Under the pieces are notes generated by a model. The model ran no database searches, was not told where the DNA came from, and saw only the letters and a list, made by a program, of their open reading frames with translations. A DNA stretch of 64,000 nucleotides from Xenopus tropicalis. Its lineage: Eukaryota; Chordata; Amphibia; Anura; Pipidae. The stretch spans positions 138,695,047 through 138,759,046 of the forward strand of contig NC_030678.2 of the NCBI RefSeq assembly GCF_000004195.4, read 5' to 3'. Positions 26,701-36,600 of the stretch are shown in pieces. The position numbers and the translations under genes were made by a program. Within the stretch, counting starts at the first letter, position 1. Every line of letters begins with the position of its first letter.

Positions 26701-28884
26701 TAGTCCCTTTATTATTAAATTGCCCCCATTTGACAAATACTGGAAATAATCCAACTTCTGTAACCATCCCTGGTACATTAATTCCACAGCCAACACAGAG
26801 TTCCTTAACATCTCTTATTAAATGTGATTCATTTGTTGTACAATATATGTTAATATTCCTTAATATTTAATTGCTGTAGTAGTGTCCTGTTTAGTAGCTA
26901 CTTAAATTGTGACCATTTAGTGTTCAGGTCACAATGAAAAGGGTGACAAAGCCCATGCTCTATTATTATTTTAAACCATGGAGTTATTTTATAGCAAGGA
27001 GTCATTTAAAAGGTAATAGATTTCTTTATGCAAAGCAGAGAAAGGTGTACACAATGAACATTTAACAATATATAGTTGCTTTAAGCACCAACACAGTAGA
27101 AACCCTATTTTACATTTTTTAGGGGACCAGAAATGGATTAAAGTAACAGTAACACCAAAAAATAAAAGTAATTACAATATAATGTATTGTTGCTCTTTAC
27201 TGGTCTAACTGGGGTGTTTGCCACAGAAACACTATATAGTTTATATAACCAAAACTGCTGTGTAGCAATGGGGGCAGCCATTCAAAAAAAAGCACAGGTT
27301 ACATAGCAAATAACCTCTGTAGAATTCAATGGTGATTTATCTGTTATCTGCTATGTAACCTGTGCCTTTTCTCCTTTTTTCAGCTTGAATGGCTGCCCCC
27401 ATGGCTGCACAGCAGCTTATTTATATAAACTATAGTGGCGTTTCTGTAGTAAACACGCAACTTTTACCAGTGCGGGGCAACAGAATATTATATTTGAATT
27501 ACTTTAAAACACTCATTTTTTGGTATTACCGTTCCTTTAAAATCAGGGAAAATGTGAAATCAAGGAAATGCTTTGTGTGTATTATATATTGGTGGGACCG
27601 CAAAAAGGTATAAAATGAGGGAATACAAAATTAGAGATTGTAAAATTGAGGTTTCACTGTATAATATTTTTAAGAATGTTCCTTTTTTATACTAATTATC
27701 AGCATGACTATTTCCTATCAAACCAATCTGACAAGTGCTACAAATATGCATTTGGTATACAAGGTGGGACAAATCCATACTGTAAATATATAAATACATT
27801 CTGCACTCAAAAAAATGACAAAATAGTTAAAATATATACCAACCCTACAGGCTACAAATCCATACCTGTCTGTGCATCAGATGGCTCCAATGCCTCTGCC
27901 AGTTCGGGCGTGCGATTATACTTCTCAGAGGTGCCTGCCTCACTTTCCTGTTCTGTTCCCTCCTTGACCTGGTTATCAGCAGAAACAGACTGCATGCTGG
28001 AAGCCGACACAGAATCAGGAAGGGATGCTTCACAGAAGCCATAATGTGTCCCATTAGCTGCAGTTACCACCTTAATATCAGCTTCATTAGGACTGCACAA
28101 GTTGTTGCTGCTTAGGTTGCAGGAAGCTGTTTGGTTTGAAGTACAGTTTCCCAGTGTTTCCTGTGGACTTCTTTTAATGGAAGGTCCATTAGTTATTGTA
28201 CAGCTTGAGCCATTTATTAAGAACTGACTAGGTACACGAGAGTCCTTATGCACCGAGGACTTGGGCTTTTTCCAGAGGTAGTCGTAGTTATTGGATACAG
28301 AATTATGGGTAATATGATCGTTTGATAATAATGTCCCATGAGCATTGTTAGACAAGGAGGGAGAGATTAGGCCATTGACTGGCATGTCATACTTCAGCAC
28401 TGAAAATAAAACAAATAAGAGAAATAATTAAAACTTATTATTAAAATTCTAAACACAAATAAAAAGGAATGTGCCTTTAAAAATAGCCTTTCATGCCACT
28501 GTACTGTAACATGCTACAAAATCCTTGCTAGCATCCGCCAACCAATCCACTTCCTGCTGGCTGCTCTCCCAGGCTAAACAGGTGAGCAGTGCCACAAGCT
28601 GGAGGTGCAGCAGGGGGAATTCATAAATTAGACCTACTATGCCTTCATTCTCAGGTGTGAGCACAAGTCTTACGCAAATGGTTGATGTTGGTGACAGTTA
28701 AATTTTACTGATGCAGAAGTACAGCCAAATACAGTGGCCGCTACTCACCCTTTCCATGTTGGGAAAAGCTTGTAAGTGTACTGTTTGTGTAAACTGGTTC
28801 CACCGATTGAGGCAGTAGTTTTAGTCCTGAGGCATTAGTGAGAGGTGTTTGTCCAGTGCAAGAAAGATGATTTTGTGTCTCCAT
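3398..28884 (-). CDS. baz2a: baz2a, bromodomain adjacent to zinc finger domain protein 2A (TIP5), complete 28-exon coding region
   Basis: BAZ2A/TIP5 is the large subunit of the nucleolar remodelling complex NoRC, which with SNF2H silences ribosomal RNA genes. Reading the minus strand I resolved 28 coding exons whose lengths sum to 5,088 nt (1,695 residues plus stop), all with GT-AG introns and matching phases; that arithmetic is strong evidence of an intact gene. Domains in order: acidic low-complexity N-terminus (1-411), TAM/MBD-like domain (about 415-500), AT-hooks (about 515-550), basic Lys/Glu-rich region (590-682), DDT (about 690-760), WHIM-type motifs, a further AT-hook (about 1205), PHD finger (about 1476-1522) and bromodomain (about 1590-1690). 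The start ATG at 28884 opens with METQNHLSCTG, similar to the human N-terminus. The stop is the TGA ending at 3398. The protein is about 200 residues shorter than human BAZ2A, mainly because it lacks the long Ser/Pro/Val repeat before the TAM domain. Exon coordinates are in the following entries. Confidence 0.97.
5159..5305 (-). other. baz2a: baz2a coding exon 25: PHD finger
   Basis: A 147-nt phase-0 exon encodes a complete Cys4-His-Cys3 PHD zinc finger: CLYC, CDSC, HTYC and CPTC supply the zinc ligands, with RKGDNDEFLLLCD and PEGDWFC between them. In human BAZ2A this finger contacts the histone H3 tail and works together with the bromodomain. The donor GTAAGT and the acceptor TTACAG are both strong. 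Confidence 0.97.
5650..5715. repeat. (TA)n microsatellite
   Basis: Uninterrupted TA dinucleotide run of about 66 bp in a baz2a intron, about 40 bp from the acceptor of the exon at 5612. Confidence 0.97.
5846..6168. mobile_element. MITE with inverted arms, in a baz2a intron
   Basis: The left arm (CAGACATACCGGATTCC with AAAGGAAACCATGATA) is repeated inverted near 6137-6165 (TATCATGGTTTCCATTCAATC). An inner inverted pair is AAGTGATGGATTCTG and CAGAATCCATCGCTTCAC. A partial second copy lies at 48854-49030. Non-autonomous DNA transposon; family not named. Confidence 0.75.
9124..10219 (-). other. baz2a: baz2a coding exons 19-20: variable linker and third AT-hook
   Basis: Exons 10219-9720 (500 nt, the second largest) and 9364-9124 encode residues 984-1230. 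Most of this is low-conservation Ser/Pro/Glu-rich linker. It has one island matching human (NQQDLSQSVFLSWL, followed by a VLTPESSP motif) and ends with RRGRPPSKLLKQIEQKYY, an AT-hook plus helix. The long exon has no internal stop in its reading frame. Confidence 0.93.
12003..12730 (-). mobile_element. DIRS retrotransposon 3' fragment (recombinase end plus terminal repeat), decayed
   Basis: On the minus strand, 12730-12340 resembles the C-terminal end of the DIRS tyrosine recombinase, including a KFYCFDTF-like stretch around the active-site Tyr (near 12395). It continues into the terminal repeat at 12330-12010, where the plus strand reads TCCTTTTCTCT, then GGGGGACACATGGAACC and CAGGAGGCAGGGCAC, the inverted counterpart of the left end at 60.71 kb. 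Many substitutions and indels; in the intron between the exons at 13847 and 11427. Confidence 0.8.
13433..13505. repeat. (TA)n microsatellite
   Basis: TA run of about 70 bp in the baz2a intron between the exons at 13847 and 11427. It creates an artificial Tyr-Ile frame on the plus strand. Confidence 0.97.
13600..13680. repeat. Dispersed repeat with AGCGCCAACATATTCCGCAG core
   Basis: A TATTATTA-flanked core (AAAGCGCCAACATATTCCGC, then AGCGCTGTACA). Related, decayed copies are at 34262-34315 and, inverted, at 30758-30805. This core is very common in amphibian genomes; I do not assign a superfamily. Confidence 0.7.
16326..16345. repeat. G20/C20 homopolymer next to a baz2a 5' splice site
   Basis: Twenty G on the plus strand, so the baz2a pre-mRNA has C20 from intron position +9 after the exon ending at 16354. 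Confidence 0.95.
16752..20033 (-). other. baz2a: baz2a coding exons 9-12: AT-hooks and basic coiled region
   Basis: Exons 20033-19826, 18775-18714, 18183-18139 and 16976-16752 encode residues 503-682. The first carries two AT-hook cores, GKRGRPRN and KRGRGRPPKV, which contact the minor groove of AT-rich DNA. The next exons are Lys/Glu-rich (KLKKKMRRK, KEKEEKLQKIKEKAK) and end in the conserved RRLEERKRQQFILEELKKP and PTEDMCLPDHQ just before the DDT domain. The 45-nt exon 18183-18139 is small, but both of its splice sites are good and it keeps frame. This region is shorter than in human. Confidence 0.94.
18385..18665. mobile_element. hAT-like MITE with related pieces elsewhere
   Basis: Ends read CAGTGACCCTCAACCAGTGGC and GTTAAGGATCCCTGCTC. 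The body has TTTGGGGGCAAGTTTTG and CTCCTGCAGGC. Related pieces lie at 10905-11085 (ends GGTTGGGGATCACTGCC), 46660-46810 and 52655-52940 (starts CAGCAGTGATCCCCAACCCC). The family assignment is inferred from the end sequences only. Confidence 0.6.
20595..20960. mobile_element. Tc1/mariner-like element fragment
   Basis: Starts TTGACACCCTAGACTTAAT and has TTTCCTATAGCCAT-like and GTTCAATGGGATTTAAAT blocks. This matches the 5' non-coding part of Tc1-like transposons found in fish and frogs. No transposase reading frame is left. Confidence 0.6.
21540..22130 (-). pseudogene. DIRS tyrosine-recombinase fragment, frameshifted
   Basis: An open stretch on the minus strand (21896-21540) encodes the C-terminal part of a DIRS-family tyrosine recombinase: KSRTLFVLPSG, ASNVTIAYWIREA, the catalytic HxxR box AHSTRELGASWA and AATWSSAHT. 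A frameshift follows at about 21630, so the strand that should carry the nucleophile (KFYCFDTF, Tyr codon at 21621-21619) is in another frame. Similar to the 12.35-12.73 kb copy. DIRS elements use this enzyme instead of a DDE integrase. Inactive fossil in the baz2a intron between the exons at 22557 and 21077. Confidence 0.88.
22791..23655. mobile_element. TTAA-ended MITE interrupted by a retroposon
   Basis: The left end is TTAAAGGGGACCTGTCACCC and the right end GTTACAGTTCCTTTAA, in the baz2a intron between the exons at 23743 and 22665. The element is split by the insertion described in the next entry. Confidence 0.75.
22888..23078 (-). mobile_element. Short retroposed insert with 16-bp target-site duplication
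   Basis: The exact 16-mer CTGTAGAAATTATTTT occurs at 22872-22887 and again at 23079-23094. The 191 bp between, read on the minus strand, end with AATAAA-like sequence and an A-rich tail directly before the duplication, the signature of LINE-driven target-primed insertion. This could be a 5'-truncated LINE 3' end or a processed transcript piece; I do not recognise the source. Confidence 0.8.
23691..23720. repeat. (AAT)n microsatellite
   Basis: About nine AAT trinucleotides in the baz2a intron, 23 bp from the end of the 23743 exon. Confidence 0.9.
24546..28884 (-). other. baz2a: baz2a coding exons 1-5: acidic, poorly conserved N-terminus
   Basis: Exons read 5' to 3' on the minus strand: 28884-28749 (acceptor at 28893, so nine 5'UTR bases precede the ATG in this exon), 28399-27866, 26483-26298, 25907-25698 and 24713-24546. 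They encode residues 1-411. Islands shared with human BAZ2A include YDYLWKK-type, LDDPSQLP, EDSLEPF and SPVLGDSVMQ motifs. The last exon is very acidic (AETEEEELEPGEVK). The acceptor of the 26483 exon is weak: the bases before its AG are purine-rich rather than pyrimidine-rich. Introns here hold a 27.13-27.54 kb palindromic MITE and otherwise no gene that I can see. Confidence 0.93.
27130..27540. mobile_element. Palindromic Xenopus MITE (TTAA-type)
   Basis: Long inverted arms: AACAGTAACACCAAAAAATA at about 27145 against TTTTTTGGTATTACCGTTCC at about 27518, and GGGGGCAGCCATTC against GAATGGCTGCCCCC. CAGGTTACATAGCA and GCTATGTAACCTG pair near the centre. Very abundant in Xenopus genomes and supports the genus call. 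Confidence 0.9.
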
Positions 28885-30030
28885 GTCTAAAGCCTACAAA
28901 AGATAGAAACAAGTCTTTATACACAAGATATACATGAAATGCCACACTAAGCCAATCTCAGTGTGTTCTCTAGGAACAATACCCATGTACAGCAATGTTA
29001 CTGGTGAAAGCACCATCCACAACCACAAACGGAACAGACATCAAATATTACACTTTTCACAAGAGGGTAGAGGGACACTCATCAAAAATATTGTATTAGT
29101 GCTTAAAAAACTCTGGAAAACAAATTACATAAACTGAAAATGTTATGGTTACTGCACTTGCATAAGGAAGTGTAAACACAGTTAAATCGCCTTATTTGAC
29201 CCCACAAAGCAGTGGTTTTGCTTTCAGACAGATTCCAGCTATTATAACAAACCACTGAAGCCACAGCCCACCAAAATTTGGTGTAAAACCCACGGTTTAC
29301 ATCACTGAATTCTGAGATTTAACAGTAATAGCACACAGGTGCTTGTGCACTTCCTTGAAGGACACAATAAAGCAAGTGGAATCACCACCCCATTCATTCC
29401 TATGCAATGTCCCATGCTCCATTAATATGGCCTCCTTAAATTAGGAGTAGGATAAGGAAACAACTCTATGGCAGAGCTATCTAGTAAAAGAAAGGGTTAA
29501 TATGTCTTTATAATACACAAAAGCCATGAAATATCCTCTAAATTATTTCATTATAAAAACAGCGCTTAGTGATGTCATCAGTTATTATTGGTGCTTAGTG
29601 ATGTAATTTGTCACGACTAAAACGTTTGTACTATAATAGAAAACTGCACCCACTGTAGATTGAATAAGAGGATATTAGAAATTCCGTGAACTGTGTAAGA
29701 GCACTTAGCCTTATATTATGTGTTTTGAACATAAGTTTACAAAGTGAGATTCCTGTATAATCTCTTCATGTACAGCAATATGCATGGGATGCAAAACTGT
29801 TACCGGGATGACTAAACATGCAGTATATCCCAAGAAATACAAATGTTAACATTAGAATTCACTTTTAGTATGACATATAGACACTGGTGTTTGGGGTTGC
29901 TTTGCTATTGCTTTTTTCCTTTGTGTTCTACATCTATTCAACAACAAAGAAGATTAAAGATGATGCGCACCCAAAAACTTTCTTCTAATGACAGAAAATA
30001 ATTTTATATTAAAGGAACACCAGATAACTG

Positions 30031-30048
30031 GGGGGGGGGGGGGGGGGG
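30031..30048. repeat. Poly-G run
   Basis: About 18 G on the plus strand in the baz2a 5' intron. The surrounding 29-32 kb intron shows no other gene or exon that I can support. Confidence 0.9.
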
Positions 30049-32049
30049 AACCTGGAAAGAGATGCTAAGCAAACTTGGCAGTAAAATAAGAAGAATAAAA
30101 AATAAAGAATAAAAATAGCAGAAATGCATAATAAAACAAGACAGGAAAGGAGTATATCTATGCACACTGGCATGGAACACTATTAGAGCTAAACTACATT
30201 GGAGATTTTGCGGGTCATATACTGAACTTACTGTACCAGCCTAAAGGTTTGCTACACCTATTACTAGTAAAGACTCAGGCCTTTAATGCTGTTGACTGGA
30301 CCTCCCCATCATCTGTCTGGCACTGTGAATACTCAGTGTGCTCTAGGCTTCTGCTGCAAAGCTAAAAGCTCACCAGAAATCAATAAACCATTAGCAGCCC
30401 AGAGCATGTGTGATATATCATCATAAAAATGGGGTGAAATCAAAACATATTGGGGGGCACAGATCCTTTCTGTAAAATGGGCTCTGATGCCCTTGGGCTG
30501 CTATAAGGCTCAAGATATAAAATGTAACATTTCTAAATCAGCTGTAGTACACCTTTAAAATGTTTGCTTTTGACAGCCCTTAGCCATAACAGTATCCATT
30601 TAACCAACACAATCCTGGCTGGGGCAAAGTCAGTGTTTTATTGAAGGTTTCTTTTAGGGTGCATTCTATTTTGGGCAGGGACCTCTTTTCTCTCATATTG
30701 GTTAATGGTTGTAGTTTTTTGTAAGTAATTTGCACTCTCAGTACAAAACTCTTACTGAAAAGCCCTGCAGAATATGTTGGCGCTGTATAAATACAGGTTA
30801 ATAATACTTTGTGATAAATATATTATGCTCTTCTTAGCACAGAACAGCCTGTTTCAAAATAGGTTCTGCATGCAAATTATTCAGGTACATACAAGTACTG
30901 TTCCAAACAAAGGCTAATACTGTTATTTCACATTTATGACTGTATATCAAAGATTAATGAGAAAAACAAGAGGGGAAAAACAACTTTAGTGCCCCACCCT
31001 TGTTTATAGATATCCCAGAAACAGAATTTAGCATTTCATGATAATAGTATGAGTAGGGCATAAGCTGTTTAACACTATAGATGTGTGAAGCAGTGGTGGA
31101 GACCTCTGGTGTCCAACCTGTTTATTATAACAGCACAATCTCCATTTAGTTCCTAGTGTTAAACATAGCAAAAAGTCGGCATAAAATGGTTTACATAATC
31201 AGTTTGCAGAAATAAGCTGTGTGTCACGCAGCACTGGGATGGGCTACACATTACAGCTGGGTTTCATACCCAGTCGCTTCCCAGCTGCAGCGATAGTCCC
31301 TTCCAGGATCCTTTGGCAAACATAGGATATTGGGAGATGGTGTGGGGGTCAGCAGCAGCTGGAGAAAGAATGGTGGGAAACCTCAGCTGAATTATGACTT
31401 AGGAAACTGGATTTCCCACTCTTTCTATTGTAACAATAGATCCCAAATTGGTCAGGGCTGTTGGATGCTACAATGAAATTTATTTCTGCGCTTGATAAAT
31501 GCTGGAATCTACACTTTCCAGCGGTGGGATGATTTAGGGTCAAGCACCCCCAACACAGGACTGAGTGCTTTCATGCATTGGGGTCAGTTGTTCAACACTT
31601 GCACCCACAACTATCCCCATAGAGTTACTTGTAAATAGCACAAAGGGCTACTTAGTCTGACTTCTGTATGAGGTTTTCCGACTCCCTGAGCCACAAATGG
31701 CAAGAGACAATGTAAAGAGCCCGAGTAGAGAGAACAAGGCCCAATGCTGCCTGGGCAGAACTAACACACACACAATACACACACAATACACACACAATAC
31801 ACAAAGCCAGTGCACTTTAACTGATCTAAGAGATGGGCAGACACTGGGGCTCAAGCCACAAAATCGTTCTTCTTGCTGCTGTGTCGCACGTTGAAGGATC
31901 TCACACAAAGCGCAATAAAGCGACATTTGCCTAATGCGACGAACTAGAGCGATTCCCAGCAGCTGCACGACAGGGGAAGTATGCGCCTCTCACAACACGA
32001 ATTAATGAGCAGCCTGATGATTCAGGAGATTAACACAAATAAAATGGAA

Positions 32050-32180
32050 GGCAGGCGGGGGAGGACTGTTTGGGCCTACAGCACTCATCGGCACCTTGGC
32101 ATATCTCTTTCTACAACTCCCAGCATCATCCGACGGAGAGGGGCTGCCGCCGGGGGAGTTAAGTTGGAAGTGCCGGTGAG
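32050..32180 (+). promoter_or_regulatory. ZNF143/THAP11-like motif in the baz2a CpG island, possible plus-strand start
   Basis: CTACAACTCCCAGCATCATC at 32111-32130 resembles the ZNF143 (Staf) promoter element. About 45 bases further on, the plus strand has a good donor (GTGCCG|GTGAGTGAG near 32175). This would suit a plus-strand non-coding transcript starting inside the island. The motif is known to mark TATA-less promoters of housekeeping genes; the antisense transcript is inference. Confidence 0.35.
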
Positions 32181-32410
32181 TGAGCGGTTAGCTGAATGGA
32201 TAGGAGTACGTTATAGACACAGGAGCAGGAGGAGGAGGGGGGTAACATGGGTGGTGGGGTAGAAGCAAGCTCGCAGGCAGGCGGGACACAGCCATCAATA
32301 CATCGGGCAGGTCTCGGGAATACCCAGTGTCTGGTGATGGAGACCCCGCGATTTCCCCCCACCCTTCAGGACCCAGCCCCCTTGTGGCTCAAGCCTGTGG
32401 CCCCTCACCT

Positions 32411-32650
32411 GAGCCCTGCCGTACAGAGAGCGGAGCTATGGCGGCTCAGCTGCTTTACATGTTGTCCCAGTGCCCGGGCAGCACCGCCGGGGGGCAGGAA
32501 GCAGCAGGACGAGGCCGCGGCTCCGTGCGTTGGGGAAAGACTCTGATAGCGAGACAGGAAGTGTTGGCGAGAGCCGCTGGGTCCTAAAGGCAAACGGTAT
32601 CCCTGGTAACCCCTGCACTGCCAGGAGCACAGACATGCGCAGTCAGCAGC
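32411..32650 (-). promoter_or_regulatory. baz2a: baz2a proximal promoter and non-coding first exon
   Basis: A CpG-rich island spans about 32.1-32.65 kb. On the minus strand it ends in a consensus donor (CTCAG|GTGAGG, exon end at about 32411), which fits a non-coding exon spliced to the acceptor at 28893 just before the ATG. The upstream end holds CACTTCCTGTC, an ETS-type site, and no TATA box is apparent. The exact transcription start cannot be seen. The 50-bp satellite begins within about 30 bp upstream of the island. Confidence 0.6.
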
Positions 32651-32675
32651 TAGAATATGCGCAGGCGCATGAAAC

Positions 32676-33735
32676 TAAGCAGCATGGCTACTTCGATATC
32701 TTTTCCTTTCATCCTTTTAAATATATTAGCATGGCTACTTCTATGTATCTCCCTTTCTTCCTTACACACAATATGCTAGCATGGCTACTTCTGTGTCTCT
32801 CCCTTTCTTCCTTACACACAATATGCTAACAAGGATACTTCTGTGTCTCTCCCTTTCTTCCTTACACACAATATGCTAGCATGGCTACTTCCACATCTTT
32901 TCCTTTCATCCTTATACACATGATAGCATGGATACTTCTTGGTCTCTCCCTTTCTTCCTTACACACAATATACTAGCATGGATACTTCTACATCTCTCCC
33001 TTTCTTCCTTACACACAATATGCTAGCATGGATACTTCTTGGTCTCTCCCTTTCTTCCTTACACACAATATACTAGCATGGATACTTCTACATCTCTCCC
33101 TTTCTTCCTTACACACAATATGCTAGCATCGATACTTCTTGGTCTCTCCCTTTCTTCCTTACACACAATATACTAGCATGGATACTTCTACATCTCTCCC
33201 TTTCTTCCTTACACACAATATGCTAGCATGGATACTTCTTGGTCTCTCCCTTTCTTCCTTACACACAATATGCTAGCATGGATACTTCTACATCTCACCC
33301 TTTCTTCCTTAAATAAAATATGCTAGCATGGATACTTCTTGGTCTCTCCCTTTCTTCCTTACACACAATATGCTAGCATGGATACTTCTACATCTCACCC
33401 TTTCTTCCTTAAATACAATATGCTAGCATGGATACTTCTTGGTCTCTCCCTTTCTTCCTTACACACAATATGCTAGCATGGATACTTCTTAGTCTCTCCC
33501 TTTCTTCCTTAAATACAATATGCTAGCATGGATACTTCTACATCTCTCCCTTTCTTCCTTACAATATACTAGCATGGATACTTCTACATCTCTCCCTTTC
33601 TTCCTTACACACAATATGCTAGCATGGATACTTCTTGGTCTCTCTCTTTCTTCCTTAAATACAATATGCTAGCATGGATACTTTTACTTTTCTTCCTTAC
33701 ACACAATATTCCAACATGGAAATTTTTGTGTTTAT
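32676..33735. repeat. 50-bp tandem satellite with partly dimeric 100-bp higher-order pattern
   Basis: About 21 head-to-tail units of roughly 50 bp. Each begins AGCATGGATACTTCT, continues CTCCCTTTCTTCCTTAC and ends ACACAATATGCT or ATACT. In the central part two variants alternate: one with TTGGTCTC and one with TACATCTC after the shared start. Units at both edges are more diverged (GGCTACTTC types on the left, ACTTTTACTTTTC on the right). No open coding sense is implied. Confidence 0.95.
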
Positions 33736-34079
33736 CTTACATGCAATATGCTGTAGGATTATATTCTGATTTGCGATCTCCCTGCTGCAACTGCATAATT
33801 AGATGTTACTGGACCCCACAGAAAAATTATGATAGTCAGACAGCAGACTTTCAGAATAAGACCTATCTCTTATTCATACACTAAAACTGCTTATCATTCA
33901 ACTAAATATCAACCTTTTCCCTATTAATAACTTTGGCATATCATTGGTAAGAGCCCTACCTTCAATACCTTAAGCCCCTTTTGACACAGCCTACACCATT
34001 CCTATTCTGGCCACTTCCAGCTCTGTAGCATCAGACTGTGTTGGGATTAGATAGGCTGGCAGCAGGTTATTGCAATGCC

Positions 34080-34350
34080 ATGGTCCAGTTCCAGGTTGAC
34101 ATTCAAAATAAGCTTGCCAGTTCAAGTACACCAAGGCCCCAAAAGCCCCTTACAGTCCCAATAAGCAGTAGCTGTCTCTGGCATCTGTCTATCTTGTAGC
34201 AGCCCCTCTGGCATTTTACAGAAGTCTTACAAGCACCTTGGTTTAATAACTGTACTATATCAGTATTATTAAACTTTATATAGCTCCAACATATTCTGCA
34301 GAACCATACAGATATTATTCCTTCATTATCATTTACAATAGACCTGCCCC
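34080..34350. repeat. Dispersed repeat, first of three copies
   Basis: Shares TTCAAGTACAC-AGGCCC, a GACTGTCT-type block, a GGCATTT block and a final CCAGTCCAGGCCTG-like end with copies at 37600-37800 and 46830-46985. Here it is interrupted near 34260-34315 by the AGCGCCAACATATTC-type repeat. Family unknown. Confidence 0.6.
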
Positions 34351-34370
34351 TGCAGAAATTACAGACTAAA

Positions 34371-34575
34371 GGTGGCCATACACGGGCCAATTGTAGCTTA
34401 TCAGCCCGTGTAGGGGCACAAATTACAGGCCTATCCGATTGACATCTGGCCTGAAATCTGCCAGATATTGACCGGGCAGGTTAAAAAGTTTGGTCGAATC
34501 GGGAGCCGGTCCCCAAACCAATTGCGCCTGTTACCAGCGTTCTAATTCGATCATTTGGCCCCACAAACTGCTTCT
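34371..34575. mobile_element. MITE with GGCCATACACGGGCC end
   Basis: Starts AGGTGGCCATACACGGGCC and has CCCGTGTAGGGGCAC, CCTGAAATCTGCC and GGTCCCCAAACC blocks. A better copy is at 52147-52412 (TTAAGGTCCCCATACACGGG to GTGTATAGGGACCGTTAG). Decayed copies lie at about 15240-15430, 40345-40440, 49845-50065 and 53217-53345. TTAA at the good copy suggests a piggyBac-like or similar TTAA-using family. Confidence 0.65.
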
Positions 34576-36336
34576 TGCAGATAGTGGCCTTGCTGGAATC
34601 AAATGCTAACCACTGCAAAACTGTGCATGTAGTGGCAGTAGATATAGCCAACAACATTGTAATCGTGGGATATACTAGGCAAAGTCAACAGTGCTGCAAG
34701 GATGTGCGTCAGTGGGGGGGCGCCAGTGACAATTTTGCACCAGGTCCCTTAAGACATTGCTTATATTACTGATACATGACTGATTACAATATGCCTGTGT
34801 TTGTTTTATTATATTGGATTGATATACACCTTTTTCCAAGTGCAACTTGGCCCTTTATGTCTTTTCTTTACATTGCAGGCTTACGCCCAGTTCAGTATTT
34901 TAGCAGCAGGCACTTCCACTGCCAGGTTTGTTCCTGAGCACCCAAGGCTGGGATTGTGACCAGAGCCCAGAAGGTGAGCCATGACATGGGGAGTGGGGGG
35001 CATAGTTTATCTTTACGGGTAAAGATGTTTAAGGCTTCATTCTTTTCAGTAATAAAAGTACACAAAACATTTCAGTGTTACTAAATTGTTGCTTTATAGG
35101 AACACCTTGGCTTTCAGCAACAATTGCTTCTACAGTTCTAGTTCTTCAATAGTAATGGTAATTTGTGATGAGTGGCCATGTATTATTTACTGAATGGCTT
35201 GCCTGTAAATTCACTATTCTCTATTTTCATCTGTTCAGGAAATTCATGTGCTCCTTAACCACATGGTCCCATAAGCTCATGAAGTCTTTGGCAATGAAGT
35301 GTTAATTATCCAAGCAGATCGCTGCACTACAACATGAAAACACCCCTCTGCCATCCCCGGGAATAGGAGGACATAGTTGGACTTCCCATTTTTTTCCAAG
35401 ATGGACATTGTTCCCACAGACAATAGACTGCTGACCCTGTGCTCTGTGTTACTGAATACCTCAAATGCAGCCAGGCGCATGTAGGCCAAATGGGAGCTTA
35501 AAGGAAGCTCTAGTAGGATAGTGTTGTGCATTAGGAAACACATTATGTACACTGCAGCATCATTATCTTCATGCAAAAGGACATTAGGTAAGCGTCAGTG
35601 CTAGCTTTTTCACTACAGAGTCTTAAACCAGCAAGAAACTCATGTTATATGTGCTAAAAAAATACCACATAATATCATAGGGCCACAGTGACAGAATAAA
35701 TAAAGGATGCTTAACACAGGCTTGGCATAGAACAGACTTGGGTCTAACAAGGTTACAGCTGCCCAGTCCTAAACTCCCTAAACAATCTACTGCACAACCT
35801 TCCCAACTGTCAATTTCAGTGCTGAGGATTTTTCAGGATACCTATTTGCTTTATCATTTTTTATTCTACAGGGTCAGACTCATCATCCACAAAAACCTTT
35901 TTATAGGGACCAAACAATGTTTTGCAAGTTTGTCTTAGCCACATCTCAACGCCTGTCAGTTTTGCCTCGTACTGTACTAATTGGCATTCACCCATACACT
36001 GGCCAATCACATATAGCATCCAACATATTGTCCCACAGATCATGCATGATGCAAATACCATGCAAGGTGCCAAACACAGTCTTTCATATACCTCCTTTCC
36101 CTATATGTTTTTCTTTCAATAAAGCTTCCTGTTAAATATGTTTAAGTTTTTATGAAAGTAACTTTCATAAATAAATGTACTTAAAAGCATGCAAACAACA
36201 ATGTTCTGTTCTCAAAAGCATTTTAACCTTGTAAGGTGTCTGGAGGTGGATGATTTGGGCTATGCTCAAAAGAAATTACTCTAAAGCAATGTAAAATCTG
36301 ACAGCAGAATTAGTAACAAATACTTTATATTACCAA

Positions 36337-36600
36337 AAGTATCTAGGCATCTGCCAATTTGCCTTTCAACATCTCATTCCAAAACTAAGGGTATTAATAT
36401 GATATTGGTCCTTCCTTTGTTGCTATAACCTCCTCTGCTCTTCTGAGAGGACTTTCCACTACATATAGAAACATTCATCATCCATTTAGCTATAAGAGCA
36501 TTAATCAATGTTGGATGATCAGCTCTAGGTGTTCGCTAGGTTGAGGTCAAGGCTCTGTGCAGGCCAGTTACGTTCTTTCAATACCAGGATACCAAGAAAA
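36337..36600. mobile_element. Tc1/mariner-like element fragment
   Basis: ACCAAAAGTATCTAGGCATC, then GGTCCTTCCTTTGTTGCTATAAC, TCTTCTGAGAGGACTTTCCAC and GTTGAGGTCAAGGCTCTGTGC. This order is that of a well-known Tc1-like non-autonomous family in fish and frogs. Single end only. Confidence 0.75.

Noticed and set aside
27852..28400. Single-exon 182-codon gene
   Set aside because: It is coding exon 2 of baz2a with intron bases at its end; the donor at 27866 and acceptor at 28399 keep the baz2a frame.
32676..33735. Regularly spaced 50-bp repeats resembling an array with spacers (CRISPR-like)
   Set aside because: Units are contiguous with no unique spacers, and the context is a vertebrate genome; it is a satellite.
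35277..35576. 99-codon minus-strand frame, possible transposase
   Set aside because: No catalytic motif, zinc finger or helix-turn-helix could be recognised; no terminal repeats paired around it.
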